Positions 10,089 through 20,997 of a stretch of DNA of 64,000 bases are shown one piece after another. The notes beneath the pieces were generated by a model, which was not told the origin of the DNA, searched no databases, and was given only the letters and a program-made list of their open reading frames with translations. Every line of letters begins with the position of its first letter. Position 1 is the first letter of the stretch. A program made the translations under genes and the position numbers. The stretch is taken from positions 103,085,279 through 103,149,278 of the forward strand of contig OX123182.2 of assembly GCA_944739405.2 (NCBI GenBank). Reading direction: 5' to 3'. Source of the DNA: Euclidia mi (lineage: Eukaryota; Arthropoda; Insecta; Lepidoptera; Erebidae).

Positions 10089-10741
10089 ATTTATTTATTT
10101 ATTTAATTATTCGGAAGACCAACAGCTGAAAAATACATAGTGGCAACAATAATAAACATCAGAGAGCTAATGATACGTCTCCACGACTAACTCTAGATTA
10201 CAATAAGTAGACAGTTATAGGTTTCAGTATAAAAAACAAAACAAAAAGAAAACAAAATTACCTAATGAGCATTAAACCCTGCAAAAAAGTCAAGACTCAG
10301 CATGCGCCTCAACGTGTCCGGTTTAGTGTTAAACACGTCAATGTCGAACTTCATTACTTGTTCGTTTAAACAATCACTCGCTCGCCAGAGGAACGCGTTC
10401 TGTCTGTAATTTGTGGATACTAAAGGCAGGTGAAAGGGCTTTTGACGTCTCATGCCTATCCTAGGTACGTTAAAGAGTATTTTTGAAAGAAGGTCTGGGC
10501 AATCAATAGTGCCGGATATTAATTTCATTAAGTATACGACATCTGCTATCATACGATGGTTTTTTAAAGACAAAATATGAAACCTAGCACATAGATTAAA
10601 ATAATGATCGGACTTGTATTTTATATTTAGCTTGTAACATAGGAATTTCATAAATTTTCGTTGTATATTTTCGATTCTACCTGCATGTATTTCATAACGC
10701 GGATTCCAGACTTGACTTCCGTATTCCAATATACTACGCAC
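10089..10741 (-). mobile_element. LINE-B fragment nested in LINE-A
   Basis: A 5'-truncated LINE inserted directly after the YADD motif of LINE-A. The minus frame 10741-10262 encodes 159 residues: RSILEYGSQVWNP, RIENIQRKFMKFLCY, MRRQKPFHLPLVSTN and the C-terminus FFAGFNAH, the end of an RT polyprotein from a different LINE family. Its 3' UTR ends in (TAAA)n at about 10089-10115. Short ATAT at both junctions may be the TSD. Confidence 0.75.
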
Positions 10742-11015
10742 AAGATATCATCAGCATAAAGATGGTAAGAAGACGAAATATTATTGGATATAGAATTAAT
10801 AAAAATTGAGAAGAGCAAAGGAGATAAAACGCCGCCCTGTGGTACACCTGCAGAATTTTGGCACCAGGAGGAAAAGTTTCATCCAGATGGACACGCTGCC
10901 GGCGACCAAACAGGTAACTACGAAACCAGTCAATTACTGATGGAGATATGTTAAGAGAGCTTAAAATGGCAAGGAGAACATCAAAGTCGACAGTATTAAA
11001 CGCATTGCTAAAACA

Positions 11016-11451
11016 TTTGTTTAGACTCGTTTTGGAAAGTTTGAGCAGCCGACCGAACTCAACACTTTTTTGTTAGGTGGCTTTTACTACCTCGTTTTAT
11101 TCTGTGGGGATTGTAAGATGCGACTAAAGTAAATATACGAAATTAATAACAACATGTGGAAAACTTGACATCAAACTCTATACCAATAGGCCTGCCCAGC
11201 GTGGTATAGTAGGCGAAATTCCCCTATACATTCACATTATTTATTGTCATTGTCACTGTCGGTATATAGGTACATATCTTATCAGGTATCTGTTTGCAGT
11301 CAAATGATTATCTAACCAATTATGTCCTATTTATTGTTAAAGTTGTCTAGCTCCGTGACCTATTTAACCGGTGAAATACATCAAATGCTTGACTTATCAC
11401 AACCACTGCTGTCTAATTCAAACAACGAGGTCAAACGTTCTTATTTGTTCA
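11016..11451. other. Non-coding with a SINE-R-like scrap
   Basis: At about 11156-11225 the words AACTTGACATCAAACTCTAT and GCCTGCCCAGCGTGGTATAG resemble the central part of SINE-R in plus orientation. The rest is unrecognised. Confidence 0.4.
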
Positions 11452-11690
11452 AACATACATACATACATATCGTCACGCCTTTTATCCCCGAAGGGGTAAG
11501 CAGAGGTGTATTTCTACACCTACTTTTCGCCAGATATACTTTAGTCCCACGTAATAAGGGGCGAGCTTATTGCCGTACCGGGCACATTTCCAGACTCTGT
11601 GCTGCTACTGAGAATTTCGTGACAGAAAAACCCAATAACACTGCCCGACCCAGGAATCGAACCCGGGACCTCCTGGGATCCCACGCTTTT
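11452..11690 (-). mobile_element. SINE-T1, tRNA-derived
   Basis: On the minus strand: a tRNA-like head with B box GGTTCGATTCC (GAGGTCCCGGGTTCGATTCC), a body with CAGTAGCAGCACAGAGTCTG and CGGCAATAAGCTCGCC, and the tail TACCCCTTCGGGGATAAAAG then GTATGTATGTATG. The same family is at 26447-26709 and 57721-57958. The tail matches the 3' end of LINE-D. Confidence 0.8.
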
Positions 11691-11810
11691 TATTTGTTCA
11701 CTCGTGCATAAAATCGCATCGACCAAATACCGGTTACCAACATTCAAACGTAAAGCGGCCACGACGAAACTTAACCCTGTTTTAATTATAGTCATATAAG
11801 CAATCAGACG

Positions 11811-12017
11811 ACCGGTTGGCGCAGCGGGAGTGTAAGCGACTGCTACGTCGAAGGTCGCAGGTTCGACTCCCACTCAAGTCAAACATTCGTGTCCATGAAC
11901 TGTTTGGCTTGGTCTGGGCGTTGCTATGTATATTATGTATGTATTTACAAACAAAAAATATATTTGTATGTTTATCCATTATCTAGTACCCATAACACAA
12001 GCTCTGCTTAGCTTGGG
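11811..12017 (+). mobile_element. SINE-T2, tRNA-derived
   Basis: Head CCGGTTGGCGCAGCGGGAGT (A box) and GGTCGCAGGTTCGACTCCC (B box) are spaced as in a tRNA gene, followed by a tRNA-unrelated body ending GCTCTGCTTAGCTTGGGA. No tRNA acceptor stem closes, so this is a SINE and not a tRNA gene. A second copy in minus orientation is at 18640-18958. Confidence 0.75.
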
Positions 12018-12067
12018 ATTTTTTGTATGTGGTAATAGTAATATTATGTGGTCTACATCACATAATG

Positions 12068-12119
12068 TTCTTGCAAAACAACAAATTATATTCTAATATA
12101 ATTTGTTGCTTTGCAAGAA
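12068..12119. repeat. Short hairpin
   Basis: 25-nt arms 12068-12092 and 12095-12119 are complementary with one mismatch and a 2-nt loop. AT-rich with TTCTTGCAA ends. Could be a MITE remnant. Confidence 0.6.
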
Positions 12120-12169
12120 ACTTTATATTTCTTATTAGTAGCACTTGTGTGGGCCTGTTTTATAAACGA

Positions 12170-12400
12170 ACTAGAGGGTGTCCGCATACACGCACGCACA
12201 TATTGTTTCATTTGTCCGTTTCTTTCTGATCCCGTTGGAATTTCAGAATTCCCTCTTAGTCCATTCTTACGCTTGTCAAGGAATATACTTGCCAAATTTT
12301 TGCTTCTTGGCCTCAGTGGTTTCAGCTGTGCATTGTTTGTCGGGCAGTAAGTAATGCAAGAATTTTATATATACAGATACCTGCATACATTGAGCTGAAT
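12170..12400 (+). mobile_element. Degenerate dispersed repeat
   Basis: Shares word order with 20795-20997: GCACGCACATATT, TTT..TGATCCCGT, GAATTTC, TTTCAGCTGTGC/TTTCGGCTGTAGC, then CAGTAAGTAATGCAAG and TTTTATATATACAGAT. Non-coding. Probably a non-autonomous element common in lepidopteran genomes; class not determined. Confidence 0.5.
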
Positions 12401-13452
12401 CTAATCTGATAGAGAATATTATATTATCATTAAATAGACTTTTTTTTTTAAATAGCGGTAGGATGATGAATCTTCTTTAAAGCATTATACTTTTGTTTGT
12501 TCTAAGGCCTCTAGGTTTCTAGGCTTGCTTGCACTTTTATGGATGACTGCGTGTGGCATTAACATCAGAGCGCTATCGTGCTTCGGCAGGTAAAGCTGTC
12601 AGACCCAGTTCTTATGTCAGAACAAGAATCGTATCGAACCGAATATGTCGGCGTCTGGCAGTCTGAAAACTCAACACCAGAGTTGGCTACACATTAACAC
12701 AAAAAACAAAGAAGCAACCGACAACCGATTTTGAATCTATTTACACAACCGTACGGTAATTGTTACCCCTGAAATGCCAGCTAGTATAACTTTCACGTGT
12801 ATTTGAAAGTATTGATCATATAATAGTATCCAAGGGTCAGAAGTCAACGTCAGCGTACGTGACAGGAAATACAAACGTTACATTAGGTTACAAAACGGGA
12901 ACTGAGTTGTACCTTACCTACGTGTCGCTAAACATATTCCACATAAATATTCGCTCCAGAGATTCACGTAAGTTACTGGCTTACAGCTGCCGCGTGGTCT
13001 GTTTGTGAAAGTTTTTGATACAACAAGTAACTGAGAGGAAGAATAATATTTAAAGTAAAGCTTTATCCTTAGTTTTTTCGAAAATCTTTTGTGCACGAAC
13101 GTAGGACTTTAAAATCCCTGTACATATAGAGAACTCATCATAAAATCTGGGTTTGTTAATACAATTAATACCTAGAATCGAAAGAATGATTACCACATTT
13201 GGAGGTCAAAAACGCTACTCTTGTGAGATGTAGTGAAAGAATAGGACAGTTCAGTCAATCCCAATTGATTTAATTTGTAATGTGGTTCAATTTAAGACCT
13301 TTTTTAACGTACAAACACGCAAACTACTCGAAACCTATAACTAGTAACTATTCGTATTTTTTTATGTTGTCATAACAAAAGTATGAATAAGTTTCAAGCT
13401 AAAGTTGCGTCCAATCTTGTAAAGTAAAACAAGATTTAATGAACAGTGTTAT
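12401..13452. other. Non-coding, nothing firm
   Basis: Near 12565-12665 there are weak resemblances to SINE-T4 bodies. Otherwise no feature is supported. Confidence 0.4.
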
Positions 13453-13481
13453 CCACCTAACTGAGATCCATTTTTTTTTTT

Positions 13482-14989
13482 GCGGGGGCAAGCACCGCAA
13501 CGCCCGGGGCTGCAGGAGTGTCACCCTCGCTGCAATCCAGCCAACCAACAATCTGCCGCTATCGGCGATCTTCTTCGCCGACGCTACAGGGCACCAAACC
13601 CAGACTACGCCAAGTCCAGTGGCGTCGGCGCGTATATCGCCGGCCCGCACCTTGGCCAAGATCTGATAATTTGATCGTGGCCTTGGCCTCGGTAATGACC
13701 GACTGGTACGTTACGCCACGCTCAGCAGCTCCGGGCTGTAGCGTGAGCGTCACAGCCTCGGAACGCGGGGCATGTATCGTCGGTCCTTTGCGACCGCCTT
13801 TGGCAGTCCGCCGCGCAGGTTGCGCAACCGTCTTTGCGGTTCCACCGGGGGCGCATGGAGCTGCTGCGGCCTTCTTGGCGGCTTTGTGGGCCTTTTTGCG
13901 GCCTACGACTTTCGCCCAGGTCTCACCCTTAGACCCGGCAGTCGTGGGCTGGTCGCTCGGAGGAGCTCCCTCCGTGGGCTTTTCGTTACCCTCCGCGGGC
14001 TTTCCCTTTTGAGGTGCAAGTCTCGGCGGCTCCTCAGTCCTCCGCGTGTCAGCCGCTAGAGGCGGACGGAGGATTTTCGCCAGGAGACGCTGAGAAATTG
14101 CCTCCAGCCGAGCGTCAACCATGCTCCCGCACCGGAGCATGCAGGTCCGGACAATGCGCTCGACGTCTTCGTCGGTACGAGGGCTTGCCGGTCGCGGTGC
14201 TGGAGACGGGGCCACTACAGGTGCGGCATCGGTGGACGTGCGTCGCTGCTGGTGCTCGCTTAGCGCAGCGACCCGGAGGTCCTCCAGGTTATTTCGAAGG
14301 CGGCTGTTTTCCTCCTGTAACTTAGCAACCTCGTTAGAGGCCGTCCTGTTGAGGAGGATGCCAACTGCCTCCCTGATATCCGCGGCAGCCTCCTTTAAGC
14401 CTCGGATGAACGTGCCCTTCAGGCTGCCAGACTTTGTGGCAACCTTCAAGACTACGTCCACCCCATCCAGAGCCAGTTGGCTCAAGGCCACCGCAAATGG
14501 CTCTCCCCCTTCCGCCGCCAGAACAGCTCTTAGCTCGCGAGCGCGTCGGGTCATTTCCGACACTTCGTCGGCCGCGACGGCTTTGCGTTGCTCCCTCTTG
14601 GCGGCGTTGAGCTCCGCCTTTGAGCTCCCCAGCGAGGCACAGCTTTCAACACCATCGCCATTGGAGCGCACGAACTGTTCGTGCTTATCCCTGCGCGGCT
14701 GCGTAGCATTTGCCCCTCTCGATGCCTGGCGACCCCTCCTCAAAGTCGGCAACTTGGGGGCCGGCAGGCCTTCCTCGTCTAAGGTCTGGCACCCTGGACG
14801 TTTCCTAACGGAAGACGTCCCACGCGACCGATTTTCACCACTTCCAGTATCTATGTAGCGGACTACTGGGGCCTGGTCGCCTACCCCTGCGCATCCGTCG
14901 GTCACCAATTCAACACTTGCAGGCCCGGATACCCGCAAGCGCCGGGTGTCAACCGGGTCGCATGACATAGCATCGCTTCCAGTAGCCAT
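13482..14989 (-). pseudogene. R1-like LINE ORF1 (gag-like) protein, truncated and frameshifted
   Basis: ORF1 nucleic-acid-binding protein of an R1-clade-like LINE. The start ATG at 14989 (MATGSDAMSCDPVD) follows the 5' UTR. Content in order: basic/low-complexity N-terminus, a charged helical region with likely coiled coil at about residues 225-255 (VAKLQEENSRLRNNLEDLRV), an Ala/Pro/Lys-rich linker (ETWAKVVGRKKAHKAAKK), then AEAKATIKL. A frameshift near 13660-13690 moves the frame to VRAGDIRADATGL, LLVGWIAARVTLLQPRALRC. This last segment is where the first CCHC zinc knuckle starts in R1-type ORF1; it ends after one Cys and runs into poly(A). Codon use is far more GC-rich than surrounding DNA. 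Clade is assigned from memory of the family pattern. Confidence 0.7.
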
Positions 14990-15290
14990 ATCCGCTACAG
15001 GGGCCTGGTTGCCTACCCCTGCGCATCACTAATTTACCACTCGCAGGCAGGATACCTGCGAGCGCCGGGCGTCAACCGGGGCGCATGACAAAACACAATC
15101 ATTTTCATCTAACATTTTCATATTGAGATATGGGTAATACTCACATCACTTCCCCACGGTGATGTGGCTGCTATTTGGTGGGAGGGTATTTAAGCCTCCC
15201 AAGGCCCGCGAATGCCTGTAGTGCTGGATATACCGCCCGCTATTCGGTAATCTAACCTAAGTTTTTTTTTTTTACTATTATAAGTATATA

Positions 15291-17658
15291 CACCACTATA
15301 TTTTAATTAGTACTAAAACTTTAACGGGGCACTAAGTATCTTTAACTGATCATATTTATGTAGTTAAAAAATAAAAACACTAAGTCCCAAAACTGTCTCA
15401 AAACTGTCCACAAAAATACGTAATAATTGGTTAATGAATAACTAGTAACAGTTGTAAACTATTCCATTGATAACCATTGATAAATTCCCCCCTGTCCCTC
15501 TGCGCGCGCGCCGCGCTTCGATGCTACAAATAGTACTAAATTGCTAGCGGCCGTGAGCGTATCGATTGTTTTCGCTGCAAAAGTTAATAATTGTTTGTCT
15601 ACGTTTTCCCGACGCGATGGCTTATCAGTTCGTAATATCACGGGAGTATGTAGCTATGCTTCGTGCGTACGTTTTGAGTGGAGGAATCGCGACTGCAGCT
15701 GTGTACCCATGGACATAATTTTGTGAGTGTACCAAAGTAAGCCGGTTAGCGTAAGTCGGTGTAGTGAAAAGACTGTGATTTGTGTATTGACAATTGAAAC
15801 AGGACAACGGAAATACTTGTAAGTTTAGTAAATAATACCTACTTAAGTAAATAATAATTTGAGGCGGGCGGCTCAAAATCGGTCTGTGTGGAGAACCTTG
15901 AGGGAGGCCTTTGTCCAGCAGTGGCCGTCTTTAGGCTGACATGATGATGATAAAATAATTTGTAAATAGCAGATGATTCTTACTTCAAAAATACGCCAAA
16001 ATTACTCTTTCCTTTAATACAGAATACCTTCTTTTATTTTGATATGTGTTTGCTTCTTCTAATTACATACTTTCGTATTTAATTACTTGTAAAACAGTAA
16101 ATTTTGCCGGTCCTAAGCCCGGATAAGCTATGAAGGAGAGGGTAGAATTAAGAAAATTAAAAAGTAACTACCTACACTGATTATTTTATTGTCTAAGGCT
16201 ACCTAGATTAATAAGTGCGACGGAAAGAATGCGTAAGAGTAGGACGGAAAGTAAGTACTATCAATGAAGTAGTGAATGGATTGTAAAATATGTCTATGAT
16301 TTAGGTGAGATTTTCTACAAAAAACAAATGATTATAACTTGGCTATTTATAGATATTATGAAAACTCGACTTCCAGAAAACTCGACGATTTCCAGCCACC
16401 GGAACAAGCCGGGTTTCGAAAAGGCTACAGCACCGTAGACCACATCCATACTGTTCGGCAGATTGTACAGAAGACCAACGAATACAATCAGCCGCTGTGT
16501 ATGGCTTTCGTGGACTACGAGAAAGCCTTCGACTCCATCGAAACCTGGGCGGTTCTGGATGCTCTGCAGCGGTGTCGCATCGATTGGCGCTACATCGAAG
16601 TGTTGAGATGTTTGTACGACATGGCCACTATGACCGTTCAGCTCCAGGACAGTAAAACCAGCCCCATTGAGTTGCGTAGAGGGGTGAGGCAGGGGGATGT
16701 AATATCCCCTAAGCTCTTTACCAACGCACTCGAAGACGTCTTTAAGACGCTGGACTGGACGGAGCATAAACATTAATGGCGAGTACATATCCCACCTTCG
16801 GTTTGCCGACGATATCGTCATCGTAGCAGAGAGCCTGGAAGAGCTGAGCGAGATGCTGCACAGCCTAAGTGGAGCCTCTCGACGGGTCGGTCTCGGCATG
16901 AACTTGGATAAAACCAAGATTATGTTCCACGAACACATTGTGCCGAGACCGGTTTATGTCCACGGATCGATGCTCGAAGTTGTTCAAGAGTATGTCTACC
17001 TTGGGCAAGTAGTCCAGCTTGGTAGAAACAACTTCGAGAAAGAAATCGACCGCAGGATCCAGTTGGGTTGGGCAGCGTTTGGCAAGCTACGTCGAGTTTT
17101 CTCTTCGCCCCTACCGCAATGCCTGAAGACCAAAGTCTTCAACCAATGCATCCTACCTGTTATGACGTACGGTGCCGAGACGTGGACACTCACAGTGGGA
17201 CTAGTCCACAAACTAAAAGTCACGCAGCGAGCTATGGAACGGGCTATGCTTGGCATCTCTTTGAAGGATAAAATCCGAAACGAAGTTATCCGACAAAGAA
17301 CCAAAGTTACCGACATAGCTCACAGAATCAGTAGACTCAAGTGGCAGTGGGCTGGCCATATCTGTAGAAGGACTGATGGCCGATGGAGCAAGCGTATCCT
17401 AGAGTGGAGACCACGTCTCGGCAAGCGTAAGGTAGGGCGGCCCCCGGCTAGGTGGACCGACGACCTGAAAAAGGTGGCTGGGACAGACTGGATGCGGAAG
17501 GCTGAGGACCGTGTACTGTGGCGAGTATTGGGAGAGGCCTATGTCCAGCAGTGGACTGCGATAGGCTGATTGATTGATGAAATTCTTATGTCACATATAT
17601 GATAATGTCTTCGCTAATATGTCTTTAAAGTTTTTGTACTAATTAAAAAATAGTGGTG
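15291..17658. mobile_element. TA-flanked non-autonomous DNA transposon, copy 2 (with RTE insertion)
   Basis: The same family as 6492-7744. The left TIR starts CACCACTATATTTTAATTAG; the right end reads CTAATTAAAAAATAGTGGTG, with TA on both sides. Without the RTE insertion (16364-17576) it would be about 1.15 kb. It keeps the GC-rich segment with GATGGCTTATCAGTTC (about 15616), the ACTTGTAAGT donor-like word (about 15813) and the RTE-tail block (15885-15945). It sits in the 5' UTR of LINE-F. Confidence 0.75.
16364..17576 (+). mobile_element. RTE-clade LINE, 5'-truncated (RT and C-terminus)
   Basis: Inserted in transposon copy 2 with TSD ATGAAA (16358-16363 and 17577-17582), ending in (TGAT)n as is typical of RTE. 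It encodes RT from the palm onward: QAGFRKGYSTVDHI, MAFVDYEKAFDS (catalytic Asp region), RRGVRQGDVISPKLF, then after a one-base shift near 16763 the second catalytic box LRFADDIVI, GLGMNLDKTKIM, YLGQVV, the C-terminal MTYGAETWTLTVG, WQWAGHICRR, VGRPPARWTDDLKKVAG and the final EAYVQQWTAIG. The open frame 16853-17569 is otherwise clean, so the copy is fairly young. The endonuclease is lost. Confidence 0.85.
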
Positions 17659-18127
17659 TATATATATTTTTTTTCTTTTCCTTTTGTTCCCCCCAAAATT
17701 TAAAACTATATAAACCTACCCACCACCCGGCACCGTGGCTCACTACACCTGGCCACGGATGCCCCTAGACCGCAGGTTGAGAAGCAACCCACGGTCTTCC
17801 CCAACTCGGTTAATGCGACGTACACGCCGCGGAGACCCCTAGACCGCGGACTGTAAAAACGGCCCGCGGTCTACCCCACCTCGCTCCCTAGTCGTGCACT
17901 CTGCAGCTGCAGAGCGCAGGTAGGTAGCCCTCGGGAGCGACTCCTTCGCTCCGGCAGAAATTCGCCGCGGACAACAATCTCCTCTTTCCCACCCCTCACG
18001 AGGAGATTGTTGCCCGCACCCAGGTTGCACCGACCCAGCGGCTGCTCGTCCTCAAGAAACCAAAAGGACCAGCAGCCACTAAGAACTCGGGGAGGTTTTC
18101 TGCCAGGCACCCACCTAACTGAGATCC

Positions 18128-18639
18128 GAGCGAACTATAACGCCAGGAGTACAAAGTTGTGAACAGTATGAGTACTTTAAATTATAGTAATGTCCCTATG
18201 TACAATGAGCAACTACGTACGAGAGTTTGTAAACTGATCTAAGGTTCTTCCAAAATCCTCGTTCTGTAGAGAGTTACTGTTAAGTTCAAACACACAAGCA
18301 AGAAACTAGCTAGGTGCTAGACAGATAGCTAATGCTGAGAAAACCCAGCTAAAATATTTTTCCCTCAAGAGAGCAGAGACCAAAAAGCGATTGAGAGAGT
18401 AAAAATACGGGCAACAGCAGACATTTATACTATGCATATTATTATATAATGAAGACCCTTTTATTCCGTTTCTCTGTATGAACGCGATAATCTTAATAAA
18501 TTCATAACGGATTTTTGTACACTTTTTATCAATAGAGAAAGTGATTCCTGAGAAAAATTTTGGTTTATAATTCATGCGGGCAGAGCTGCGGGCGAAGTCT
18601 TGTACATATTATAAAATTAATATTCTACCACATTCACAC
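18128..18639. other. Non-coding, nothing recognised
   Basis: Pre-insertion flank of LINE-F. No gene or repeat supported. Confidence 0.45.
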
Positions 18640-18742
18640 AGCACCATCTAGTCCCGAACTAAGCAGAGATTGTACTATGGGCACTAGACAATGGATAACC
18701 ATACATATTATATACTTCTTTTTTTTGTAAATACATATATAA

Positions 18743-18835
<93 letters not shown>

Positions 18836-18958
18836 AAAACACCCAGACCAAGACAAACATCCATGTTCACGCACACAAATGTTAAACTTGAGCGGGAATC
18901 GAGCCCGCGACCTTCGGCGTGGCTGTCGCTTACACTCCCGCTGCGCCAACCGATCGTC
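18640..18958 (-). mobile_element. SINE-T2 copy with microsatellite expansion
   Basis: The minus strand starts CGATCGGTTGGCGCAGCGGG, B box GGTCGCGGGCTCGATTCCC, and has the same body as 11811-12017. A long (TA)n lies in its interior. The end GCTTAGTTCGGGACTAG matches the T2 3' region. Confidence 0.75.
18732..18831. repeat. (TA)n microsatellite
   Basis: About 100 bp of nearly pure TA within the SINE-T2 copy. Likely length-polymorphic. Confidence 0.95.
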
Positions 18959-19225
18959 AAAATGGTTTCCCCTTTTCTCCCTGTCTGCCTTTATACACGC
19001 GATGAACTCAAGACCTTCCAAAAGAATGTTTGTACGGTTTTTAGCAATATAGAGTGAGATGCCTGAGAAAGTTTCAAGTATATTATTTACGCCGGCGTAT
19101 CTGCGGGAGTAGTATCATACATATATATAACCAGCTATAATAATTAACTAGCATAGTACACGAATAGCATTCCTTTACAATTATTACAACTCTTAAAAGT
19201 AAAAGTAAACTGTATGTGTGTATTT

Positions 19226-19640
19226 CAAATTCAAATTCAAAATTCAAATTCAAAATCGTTTATTCATTTGGGTCACAATGTGACGCTTATGAACTTCAAA
19301 ATAATAAATTTATAAAATAATTACTTAAAGACTCTACATTTACATTTACTGCCACGTTCGCAAAGCAATAGGTAGAACCATGAGAAAGAACGGGCAATAA
19401 AACTCACGGTCACTCTTTTTCATCGCCAGGTTTTGCATAATACACATAATTTACATTTTGTAAGGTGCTGCAACTGTTACACCTTCTATATCACTTGTAT
19501 ATATTTACTGTACATAATAATACTCAAGCATAATACTTTTGATGTTCATTTGGTTAGTCTCCTCAGAATAGACATGGTGAAACAGGAGCATCCACTTACA
19601 TTATATATACCTAATAATGCAGGCAATCCGCGAAAGTGAT
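19226..19640 (-). mobile_element. LINE 3' UTR-like fragment with (TTTGAA)n tail
   Basis: On the minus strand the sequence ends with repeats of TTTGAA (19226-19252), preceded by AACGATTTTGAATTT and AATAAACGAT. This layout is typical of the 3' end of lepidopteran LINEs. No coding remnant read. Boundaries approximate. Confidence 0.4.
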
Positions 19641-20472
19641 CAGACCCATGATGGAAATGATGCAGTTAAATATTAAAATCTAATACTACTACTATTCAAA
19701 GTCTAAACGCACGGCAACGCCAAGATTGAGCTTTTGTCTTTTACATAACCCGTGTATAAACATAACGCAGGTACAGCCTTGGATTTGTCATAGTTTTGTG
19801 CTCCACAGCAAACAGCTTTGTTCACGAGTAAATTTCTACCGACTCAGCGCACACCTTTTCTGATCACCGAACGTGAATATCACAGATATGAGAATTATCA
19901 GATGTAACGCACGGCACAGTTGCGTGCGGCCACTAAAGCAAATACAAAATTGTAAAGCGAATACAAACTCGTCTCAGTGCGCTACGAAGCATCGTACAGT
20001 TCACGCGTCACGATCACGTCAACTTTTAAATTCTCAAAATGCCGTCTTGTGTTCTTTAAACACTGTAAAAGTTGTTCCTAAAAACAAAAACAGGAAAATG
20101 GAATATCTTTTCACAGGTAACTATTGATAATTTGACTGTTTCCTTATTTAATTTCGATAAAATTCGTATTTGTGCAAGAAATATGTAAGTGTTGCCAGTT
20201 TTTGTCGACGCCGTTCTGCCTGAATTAGGGAAAATGCACTTGTCAATTGATTATGTGATAATGATTGTCATGTTAATGAAAAATACATTACCGTATTATA
20301 AAAGTATACTGTAGATATATCTTCTTTCTCATAAATATAGTAATAGAATTTCAATTTCCATTAGTATTTACCTTACATAATATTGTTTTGAGTTCGATCC
20401 CCAAACGATCCAAATATTCGTGTACACCCTGCTACTCGTCAAGCTTATAAACTTTGACCTTTGCACCGTTCT
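19641..20472. other. Non-coding
   Basis: At about 20385-20430, TTTTGAGTTCGATCCCCAAA and ATTCGTGTACACCCTG resemble the B-box part of a tRNA-type SINE. The rest is unrecognised. Confidence 0.4.
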
Positions 20473-20776
20473 TATGGCGTAAAGAATAAGTATCAAAATC
20501 GTACAGCAAATGTTTAGCTTGACTTGGCGCCGTGTGTACATACATACTTATGGCGTAGGGAATAAGTATCAAAATCGTACAGCAACTGTTTAGCTTGACT
20601 TGGCGCCCTGTGTACATACATACTAATGGCGTAGGGAATAAGTATCAAAATCGTACAGCAACTGTTTAGCTTGACTTGGCGCCGTATGTACATACATACT
20701 TATGGCGTAGGGAATAAGTATCAAAATCGTACAGCAACTGTTTAGCTTGACTTGGTGCCGTGTGTACATACATACT
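20473..20776. repeat. 76-bp tandem repeat, 4 units
   Basis: Units start at 20473, 20549, 20625 and 20701, period exactly 76 bp. Each contains AAGTATCAAAATCGTACAGC and TTTAGCTTGACTTGGCGCC. Units 2-4 are nearly identical, so amplification is recent. Confidence 0.95.
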
Positions 20777-20794
20777 ATTTATTTCTCAACTAAT

Positions 20795-20997
20795 CGACGC
20801 CAGCGGCTTCGCACGCACATATTTTCTTATTTCTCGTTTTGCCCGATCCCGTGCGAATTTCGAGAAATCCCGTCTTGGTGCACCCCTACGGTTCCCAAGA
20901 AACATATATGCTAAATTTCAGCTTCATGCGCCTAGTAGTTTCGGCTGTAGCTTGTCTGTCAGTCAGTCAGTAACGCAAGGATTTTATATATACAGAT
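20795..20997 (+). mobile_element. Degenerate dispersed repeat, second copy
   Basis: Related to 12170-12400: GCCAGCGGCTTCGCACGCAC, TTGCCCGATCCCGTGCGAAT, TAGTAGTTTCGGCTGTAGC, CAGTCAGTAACGCAAGGAT, and the end TTTTATATATACAGATT. Non-coding. The start resembles 63927-64000. Confidence 0.5.

Larger units (their letters stand above)
8790..11015 (-). mobile_element. LINE-A, non-LTR retrotransposon (RT C-terminal half), interrupted by LINE-B
   Basis: Reverse transcriptase of a jockey/CR1-like LINE, 5' truncated. Reading right to left: 11015-10741 encodes RT core sequence (INISPSVIDWFRSYLFGRR-like, then the catalytic HLYADD). The frame is cut at 10741 by LINE-B and resumes at 10088 with MQIYSQADCENL, continuing open to a stop at 9243 (281 residues): NHTKTQIIIVGSSR, KNLGIYMDKTLSW, LPILDYADASYLD, HDTHSKCLRSSENL and VQAVRLWNALPEAIRRA. 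The C-terminal part is well kept; the region right of YADD has frameshifts. It is the same family as LINE-C at 60786-62900. The left part is 3' UTR, exact end uncertain. Not functional. Confidence 0.8.
13453..18127 (-). mobile_element. LINE-F: R1-like ORF1-only retrocopy with nested DNA transposon
   Basis: One insertion bounded by the perfect 17-bp TSD CCACCTAACTGAGATCC (13453-13469 and 18111-18127), with a poly(A) tail read as T at 13471-13481. In minus orientation: GC-rich 5' UTR (18110-17659, including a 12-bp stem AACAATCTCCTC/GAGGAGATTGTT at about 17970-18012), then after the nested transposon (15291-17658) more 5' UTR and ORF1. The element stops inside the ORF1 zinc-knuckle region and goes straight to poly(A). 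No endonuclease or RT is present. The insertion therefore seems to derive from a prematurely polyadenylated LINE transcript. Confidence 0.85.

Noticed and set aside
11811..11885. Possible tRNA gene (A and B boxes)
   Set aside because: No acceptor stem closes, and a SINE body follows, as at 18640-18958.
13439..13674. Zinc-knuckle protein gene starting in plus frames
   Set aside because: Complement of the LINE-F ORF1 end and its poly(A) tail.
13518..14858. Long plus-strand open frames (up to 245 codons) across 13.5-14.9 kb
   Set aside because: They are antisense to the GC-rich R1-like ORF1 and have no recognisable domain.
18060..18110. HDV-like ribozyme at the LINE-F 5' end
   Set aside because: Tried to fold the first about 90 nt (GTGCCTGGCAGAAAACC...). 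No P1 partner or GCUAAG-type joint was found in the right order.
18691..19021. Open frames of repeated Tyr-Ile across (TA)n
   Set aside because: Pure microsatellite translation.
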